From: Pasteurella multocida subsp. multocida OH4807
GTDB taxonomy: Bacteria; Pseudomonadota; Gammaproteobacteria; Enterobacterales; Pasteurellaceae
Reading direction: 5' to 3'
NCBI GenBank assembly: GCA_000973525.1
Contig: CP004391.1
Coordinates: forward strand, 744,001-808,000
DNA length: 64,000 nt
Part shown: positions 58,779-64,000 of the stretch, in pieces
Numbering within the stretch: position 1 is the stretch's first letter
Layout: each line of letters opens with the position of its first letter
Notes under the pieces: model-generated
Told to the model about the DNA's origin: nothing
Database searches by the model: none
Seen by the model: the letters and a program-made list of their open reading frames with translations, nothing else
Translations under genes and position numbers: made by a program

Positions 58779-59333
58779 TTATGGATTTCTTTTCAAGAAA
58801 CCCACAAGTCGCTCCGCTCTGCTAGGATCGATTTTTGTTAAACTGTGCAAATGGTGATGATAGCGCGCATTATCCTTTGCAGAAAACGCGCAAAGCGCAA
58901 AATTTTCATAGGTGTCAGCATGGTTATAATAATGTACAGTTTTTAAGGCTCGATCGAATTGATGATACGCTTGTTCAAACAAACCTTGTTGACATAAAAA
59001 AGCACCATAATTGTTCAGTACATCACCCTGTTCATCATCTAACTTAATTGCCGTTAAATAGGCTTGTTCTGCAAGCTGTAAGTCACCTTGTGCTTGATAA
59101 AAATAAGCAAGGGCCGAATGGACCAAATAATACTCTGGCGCATAAGAAAACGCTTTATCAAAATTTAATTTTGCTTGTGCAAAATTACGCTGTGCTAAAT
59201 ACCCTAACCCCAGTTCAATACGTGCTTTTGCTGCTTGCAGTGGATTAAATACTGCAGTATTAGGTTGAGAAACACAGCCTGAGAAAAAAAGAGAAAACAT
59301 GATCGCTAGCCATAATTTAACAGTGCGGTTCAT
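58779..59333 (-). CDS. pilW: PilW/PilF-type IV pilus biogenesis TPR lipoprotein
   Basis: A 184-residue TPR lipoprotein with lipobox FSGC (Cys at about 20). Several TPR repeats follow (ARIELGLGYLAQRNFAQAKLNFDKAF, AYFYQAQGDLQLAEQAYLTAI, LNNYGAFLCQQGLFEQAYHQFDRAL). In species with type IV pili this pilotin helps the secretin assemble. Its position between rlmN and rodZ is conserved. Whether it serves pili here depends on pilus genes outside the window. Shorter than the E. coli YfgC-neighbour homologue region but typical for Pasteurellaceae. Confidence 0.88.
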   Translation of the reverse strand: MNRTVKLWLAIMFSLFFSGCVSQPNTAVFNPLQAAKARIELGLGYLAQRNFAQAKLNFDKAFSYAPEYYLVHSALAYFYQAQGDLQLAEQAYLTAIKLDDEQGDVLNNYGAFLCQQGLFEQAYHQFDRALKTVHYYNHADTYENFALCAFSAKDNARYHHHLHSLTKIDPSRAERLVGFLKRNP

Positions 59334-59367
59334 TTTTTCTCCTTTTTAGTGTGAGTGTAAAACTTAA

Positions 59368-60543
59368 TTACTGATTACGCACCACAATTTCTTGTCCAAA
59401 TTGCTTTTTCTGCGCAGTACGTTTTGTACGGTCAATCACATCTCCTGCCAACTGACCACAAGCTGCATCAATATCATCACCACGTGTTTTACGAATAATG
59501 ACGGTAAAGCCATATTCCATCAACGTTTTTTGGAAACGGTCAATACGTGTGTTTGAACTTTTTGCATAAGGTGCTTCTGGGAACGGGTTCCAAGGAATCA
59601 AGTTAATCTTACTTGGGGTATTTTTCAATACTTGCGCAAGTTGATGTGCGTGTTCAACAGAATCATTCACGTGATCTAACATCACATATTCAATCGTCAC
59701 TTTACCGTGGTTCGCATTGGATACGCTTAAATAACGGTTCACTGAATCAATTAACATTTTAATGTTATATTTTTTGTTGATTGGCACAATTTCATCACGC
59801 AATTCATCGTTCGGTGCGTGTAATGAAATCGCAAGTGCCACATCAATCATTTCACTTAATTTATCTAACGCTGGCACAACACCTGAAGTTGAAAGTGTGA
59901 CACGACGTTTTGATAAACCATAAGCAAAATCATCAAGCATAATTTCCATTGCTGGCACAACGTTTGCCACATTTAACAACGGCTCGCCCATTCCCATCAT
60001 GACCACGTTAGTGATTGGTCGCACGCCAGTCACACCAAAGTTACCAATGATTTTTGACGCACGCCATACCTGACCAATAATTTCAGACACCGTCAAGTTG
60101 CGGTTAAAACCTTGTTGTGCAGTTGAACAGAAAGTACAAGCTAACGCACAGCCCACTTGTGAAGACACACATAATGTCGCACGATCCGCTTCTGGAATAT
60201 AGACGGTTTCCACTTGCTGATCGCCCACTTGCATTGCCCATTTGATCGTACCATCTGCAGAGCGTTGTTCCACTGCCACTTCTGGTGCTTTAATTTCAGC
60301 AACTTGTTTTAATTTATCTCTTAACTTTTTGTTAATATTGGTCATATTGTCGAAGTTATCTTCGCCAAAATGATAAATCCATTTTACTAATTGATCGGCA
60401 CGAAACGGTTTTTCGCCCAACTCTTTGAAAAACTCACGCATTTGTTGACGCGTTAAGTTCATTAAATTGATTTTTTTTGCTGGTTCAGCTGACACATCAA
60501 CCGTGTTTACTGCATTTTCAGCACAAGTTTGTTGTTCTAACAT
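59368..60543 (-). CDS. rlmN: Dual-specificity RNA methyltransferase RlmN
   Basis: A 391-residue radical SAM enzyme that methylates C2 of A2503 in 23S rRNA and A37 in some tRNAs. The radical SAM cysteines are C132, C136 and C139 ([10 protein letters not shown]), and the C-terminal cysteine of DAACGQLAG forms the methylated enzyme intermediate. GMGEPLLN is also diagnostic. First gene of the row leading to yfgM. Confidence 0.97.
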   Translation of the reverse strand: MLEQQTCAENAVNTVDVSAEPAKKINLMNLTRQQMREFFKELGEKPFRADQLVKWIYHFGEDNFDNMTNINKKLRDKLKQVAEIKAPEVAVEQRSADGTIKWAMQVGDQQVETVYIPEADRATLCVSSQVGCALACTFCSTAQQGFNRNLTVSEIIGQVWRASKIIGNFGVTGVRPITNVVMMGMGEPLLNVANVVPAMEIMLDDFAYGLSKRRVTLSTSGVVPALDKLSEMIDVALAISLHAPNDELRDEIVPINKKYNIKMLIDSVNRYLSVSNANHGKVTIEYVMLDHVNDSVEHAHQLAQVLKNTPSKINLIPWNPFPEAPYAKSSNTRIDRFQKTLMEYGFTVIIRKTRGDDIDAACGQLAGDVIDRTKRTAQKKQFGQEIVVRNQ

Positions 60544-60650
60544 AGCGCCTCGTTGTTACACATTGCGGCATTGATAATCGCCTATAAAAAATGAGTTGCG
60601 ATTGTACAGAGTTAGTACGTATTAATCTAGCAATTTCGCCAAACTCTGTA

Positions 60651-60710
60651 AAAAAACACCGCACTTTTTTGCGATCTCGATCGAGAAAGAAAAAAGTGCG
60701 GTGGGTTTTT
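60651..60710 (-). terminator. Terminator made of an inverted uptake-signal pair, after the AI-2E transporter gene
   Basis: caccgcactttttt (60657-60670) pairs perfectly with aaaaaagtgcggtg (60690-60703), with an inner ctcgatcgag palindrome. The minus-strand tail is a seven-T run. Confidence 0.85.
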
Positions 60711-60721
60711 AATAAGTTTTG

Positions 60722-61975
60722 TTATTTTTGATCTGCGGCTTTAGCGATGGCTTGGATTTCCGCTTCGATTTCAGCTTTTGCTTCAGCGATAACGCCTGCG
60801 ATAGCTTCGTTTTTCGCTTCTTCTTTTGCGGTGGCGATTGCATCTGCAATTTCTTCCGCATTTTCTTCCCATTCAGCTTGCTCTTTCATTCGCTCGGCGA
60901 CTTCTTGTTTGGCGTCAATAATTTCGCGGTTAATGTCTTTCACATCGCCTAGTAAAATGGCATATTTAATGGTTTCTGGGCTTGCTTCAAGGGCAATTTT
61001 GAGCACCATTGTGAGTGGCACAGAAAGCAACATTCCCACTGTTCCTAATAACCAGCCCCAGAATAATAACGAGAGGAAAACCACAAGGGTGGATAAACCT
61101 AAAGTACGTCCCATCATTTTTGGTTCGAGAATATTACCCACAATCATATTAATCGCCCCTACGCCAATGGCGACCCCAAAGCCTGTTGGGAAACCGTTAA
61201 GTAGCAAGGCTTGAACTACGATTGGTACGGCGGCAATGATTGATCCGATATTGGGAATATAGTTAAGCAAGAAACTTAAGGTCGCCCATAAAATCGCATA
61301 TTGCACATCAGTGAGCTCAAGCAGGATATAAACGCAAATCCCTGTTAATAGACTAGTTAATGTTTTCACGCCCAGATAACTAATCACGCCTTGTAAAATG
61401 CGATTAATGTAATGTTCTTCACGGTGAATATTGCGTACATCCGAACTGAACACTAAGGCTAATTTATGTTTAGCAAACGGTGCTTCGCTTAGCATAAAAA
61501 TCACCACGAGGAACAGTACAAACACGTTCGTTACTACACCAGAAAAACTTAGTAAGGTGCTACTCACAAGGTTCATAATCACGCTTGGATCCATATATTC
61601 CATCGTTTTTTCAGTTGAAAGATCCAGTGGAATATTCCATTTTTTCGCTAAGACGATAATGCTCGCAATTCTTTCCGATAATAAAATGCGATACTGTGGG
61701 ATCGACTGAGTAAACTCACGTGCGGTACTATTAATTAAGCCCAGTAAGAAGAAAAACACGAACAAAATCATAATTAATAGCAAGGTGATCGCTAACCAAT
61801 GTGGCACACGGCGGCTTGTCATAAAGCGTATAATTGGTGAGCAAATAATCGCGATAAACAGTGAAAGCAAAAATGGAATCGCAATTTCACTGGCGACTTT
61901 CACGCCCGCTAAAATAATCACAATGGAAGCTAAGGCAACCAGCACCTTGAGAATCGGAGATTCGACTTTGATCAT
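60722..61975 (-). CDS. AI-2E family transporter with a charged alanine-rich tail
   Basis: A 417-residue inner-membrane protein of the AI-2E/UPF0118 family (TqsA, PerM and Na+/H+ antiporter relatives). Helices at about 10-45 and 60-85 lead to a periplasmic stretch, then four or five helices. The FLLNYIPNIGSIIAAVPIVVQALL and VGNILEPKMMGRTLGLSTLVVFLSLLFWGWLLG blocks are typical. The last 65 residues are an unusual Ala/Glu/Lys-rich helix, probably coiled coil, after the transmembrane part. It starts directly at the glnB stop with no gap. Transported substrate unknown. Confidence 0.88.
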   Translation of the reverse strand: MIKVESPILKVLVALASIVIILAGVKVASEIAIPFLLSLFIAIICSPIIRFMTSRRVPHWLAITLLLIMILFVFFFLLGLINSTAREFTQSIPQYRILLSERIASIIVLAKKWNIPLDLSTEKTMEYMDPSVIMNLVSSTLLSFSGVVTNVFVLFLVVIFMLSEAPFAKHKLALVFSSDVRNIHREEHYINRILQGVISYLGVKTLTSLLTGICVYILLELTDVQYAILWATLSFLLNYIPNIGSIIAAVPIVVQALLLNGFPTGFGVAIGVGAINMIVGNILEPKMMGRTLGLSTLVVFLSLLFWGWLLGTVGMLLSVPLTMVLKIALEASPETIKYAILLGDVKDINREIIDAKQEVAERMKEQAEWEENAEEIADAIATAKEEAKNEAIAGVIAEAKAEIEAEIQAIAKAADQK

Positions 61976-62323
<348 letters not shown>

Positions 62324-62349
62324 CTATTTTTGACCGCACTTTAGCAGCG

Positions 62350-62928
62350 TTAACGGCGTGCCGATTTTGGTCTAAAACTTTCAATCACTTCTGGTTTGGT
62401 ATCAATATAGATGCCATCAATTAGTTGTAAACAATAAGGTACCGCACTGAAGATCCCTTTCACCAGCACGTTGCCTTCAGCGTCTTTCACACCTTCTAAG
62501 GTTTCTTTAATGGCTTTTGGTTGACCCGGTAAATTGAGGATCAGACTATTTTTACGAATCACACCCACTTGGCGAGATAAAATAGCCGTTGGTACAAAAT
62601 GCAAACTCACTTGACGCATTTGCTCACCAAACCCGGGCATTTCACGATCAGCAACTGCTAAGGTTGCATCAGGTGTCACATCACGTTTTGCCGGCCCTGT
62701 TCCACCTGTGGTCAACACTAAATGGCAATGGCAATCATCCACCAGCTCACATAATGTTTTTTCAATTTGATCTTGCTCGTCTGGAATCAAGCGTGTTTCC
62801 ACTTCAAATGGCTCACACAATGCATTTTCTAACCAAGCTTGTAATTCGGGAATCCCTTGATCCTGATAAATCCCTTGTGAAGCACGATCAGATACTGAAA
62901 CTAAACCAATTTTTAAAAGTGCGGTCAT
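62350..62928 (-). CDS. mog: Molybdopterin adenylyltransferase
   Basis: A 192-residue MogA-type protein that adenylylates molybdopterin before molybdenum insertion. The conserved TTGGTGPAKRDVTPDAT motif is present. Length near E. coli MogA (195). I place the start at the ATG at 62928, behind AGAGGA; the frame extends to 63003 but overlaps cdsA there. The first codons contain an uptake signal (62917-62925), so the N terminus reads MTALLK. Confidence 0.93.
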   Translation of the reverse strand: MTALLKIGLVSVSDRASQGIYQDQGIPELQAWLENALCEPFEVETRLIPDEQDQIEKTLCELVDDCHCHLVLTTGGTGPAKRDVTPDATLAVADREMPGFGEQMRQVSLHFVPTAILSRQVGVIRKNSLILNLPGQPKAIKETLEGVKDAEGNVLVKGIFSAVPYCLQLIDGIYIDTKPEVIESFRPKSARR

Positions 62929-62948
62929 TTTTTCCTCTTTTTTCTTTA

Positions 62949-63881
62949 CTACCAAACCCAATAATATCTCACAATATGGAAAAAGATCGGTGCGGCAAAA
63001 CACAGGCTGTCCATACGGTCTAACATTCCACCGTGTCCACTAATCATATTGCCCCAATCTTTCACGCTCATACTGCGTTTAATGGCAGACATGACTAGCC
63101 CGCCTAAGAAGCCCATCAAGCAGATCACTAAGCTCATTAGAATAGCTTGAATAGGCGTAAATGGCGTTAGCCAATGTAATAATCCGCCTAAAATCGATGC
63201 ACTAATTACACCACCCACAAACCCTTCAATGGTTTTAGAAGGCGACAATGTCGGTGCAATTTTGTGCTTACCAAATAATTTTCCCCACACATATTGCAAC
63301 ACATCGCTCGCCTGCACCACAAGAATGAGGAAAATCATTAATAATAAATTTTTGCCTTCAAATCCACCAATATCTAAAGTCAAAATCGCTGGAATGTGTG
63401 AAATACAGAACACTGAAATCATAATCGCCCATTGCACTTTGGTAGAACGATCTAAGAAATGCGAGGCATCACCCAACAAGGCAGACAAAATCGGTAAGAA
63501 TAAGAATGCGTAAACCGGAATAAAAATGGTGAACATACTGAACCAATCTGCCACCACAAAATAATATTGCACAGGCAAGATAATATAGAAACAGGCAGCA
63601 AGTGCAAGATGATCACCACGACGAATATAAATCAGCGAAAGAAACTCACGCAACGCCATAAATGAAATGATAAAAAAGAGGGCAATAACGCCGTAAAAGC
63701 CGATAAATGCCGCCGCAAAAATGATTAAAATCATCACCCACCACGCATTAATGCGTGCATTCAAGTTATCAATCACTGCGTGCGGGGTCGAAAAGCCGAC
63801 TTTCCATTTCAACGCATAACCAATAGTAGAGGCAATCACGAGCGTTGCAATTAATCCCCAAAACAATGTCCACATTTCCAT
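62949..63881 (-). CDS. CdsA-like phosphatidate cytidylyltransferase
   Basis: A 310-residue polytopic membrane protein with about eight helices. The CDP-diglyceride synthase signature SVKDWGNMISGHGGMLDRMDS is complete and LSPSKTIEGFVGG is also present. It makes CDP-diacylglycerol from phosphatidate and CTP. E. coli YnbB is a close relative, so this may be a second copy beside a housekeeping CdsA elsewhere. The upstream gene encodes an acyltransferase-like end, suggesting a phospholipid unit. Confidence 0.85.
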   Translation of the reverse strand: MEMWTLFWGLIATLVIASTIGYALKWKVGFSTPHAVIDNLNARINAWWVMILIIFAAAFIGFYGVIALFFIISFMALREFLSLIYIRRGDHLALAACFYIILPVQYYFVVADWFSMFTIFIPVYAFLFLPILSALLGDASHFLDRSTKVQWAIMISVFCISHIPAILTLDIGGFEGKNLLLMIFLILVVQASDVLQYVWGKLFGKHKIAPTLSPSKTIEGFVGGVISASILGGLLHWLTPFTPIQAILMSLVICLMGFLGGLVMSAIKRSMSVKDWGNMISGHGGMLDRMDSLCFAAPIFFHIVRYYWVW

Positions 63882-63882
63882 T

Positions 63883-64000
63883 TTATGCCCCCTTCTGTTT
63901 TGGATTTAAGTTCAACAAGGCTTGTTCTGCGCGTACCAAAAAGGCTTCTTTTTCTTCGCCGTTTTGATAATGCAACGGTTCACCTAAATATAAGTCGCAC
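63883..64000 (-). CDS. C-terminal fragment, probable lysophospholipid acyltransferase (continues outside window)
   Basis: The last 38 codons of a minus-strand gene that continues past the window edge. The visible part reads CDLYLGEPLHYQNGEEKEAFLVRAEQ... to a TAA at 63883-63885. The GEPL strand and acidic-helix tail recall the C terminus of PlsC-type 1-acylglycerol-3-phosphate acyltransferases, which would fit the adjacent CdsA-like gene one base downstream. The call rests mostly on context. Confidence 0.5.
   Translation of the reverse strand, partial: CDLYLGEPLHYQNGEEKEAFLVRAEQALLNLNPKQKGA

Overview
The window is chromosomal DNA from a gamma-proteobacterium of the family Pasteurellaceae, most likely Pasteurella multocida or a close relative. 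The grounds are at least 29 exact copies of the Haemophilus-type DNA uptake signal AAGTGCGGT on both strands, an AT-rich composition, Pasteurellaceae-like proteins throughout, and local gene orders such as nrfABCD-nrfE-dsbE-nrfFG and rsuA-bcr-treR-treB-treC. I see no rRNA, tRNA, CRISPR array, insertion sequence or prophage.

Layout. 1-7.7 kb (+): tail of a PhoX-type phosphatase, a MarC membrane protein, gdhA, an exported metallo-beta-lactamase-fold hydrolase, a YafJ-type amidotransferase, an N-terminally truncated serine permease (sdaC remnant) and sdaA. 7.8-11.2 kb (-): dnaE. 11.4-14.8 kb: a GNAT acetyltransferase, catalase and a YhiN-type flavoprotein. 14.9-22.6 kb (-): the formate-dependent nitrite reductase locus nrfABCD plus its dedicated haem-attachment genes nrfE-dsbE-nrfF-nrfG. 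23.0-23.5 kb (-): a protein E-like adhesin lipoprotein. 23.8-28.3 kb (+): purMN behind a PurR box, upp-uraA, and hda. 28.4-29.7 kb (-): two small exported proteins of unknown function and a YaeR-type VOC protein. 29.8-36.6 kb (-): the full general cytochrome c maturation operon ccmABCDEFGHI. 36.8-43.0 kb (-): rsuA, a Bcr-type drug exporter, treR and the trehalose genes treB-treC with a TreR operator and a CRP-like site. 43.2-48.5 kb (+): maeB, sodA and cpdB. 48.5-51.0 kb (-): an OmpA-like lipoprotein behind a frameshifted autotransporter. 51.3-54.5 kb (-): a small methyltransferase-like membrane protein and a tight three-gene unit of two esterase-fold hydrolases and an ATP-grasp ligase. 54.6-60.5 kb (-): rlmN-pilW-rodZ-ispG-hisS-yfgM. 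60.7-64 kb (-): an acyltransferase fragment, a CdsA-like cytidylyltransferase, mog, glnB and an AI-2E family transporter.

How it fits together. The strongest functional theme is anaerobic respiration. NrfA/NrfB are pentahaem cytochromes, NrfC/NrfD link them to the quinone pool, and two parallel sets of haem-lyase genes (general Ccm and Nrf-dedicated) sit 11 kb apart. Around these lie carbon and nitrogen functions (glutamate dehydrogenase, serine deaminase, malic enzyme, trehalose uptake, PII), pyrimidine and purine salvage or synthesis, and oxidative defence (catalase, Mn-SOD).

Most genes are conserved and recognisable. The parts that invite a second look are the two-esterase/ATP-grasp unit (51.8-54.5 kb), the broken autotransporter, the decapitated sdaC, the glnB-AI-2E pairing, and the use of uptake-signal inverted pairs as hairpins between genes. 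No database searches were run; all family calls are by recognition of motifs and overall sequence.
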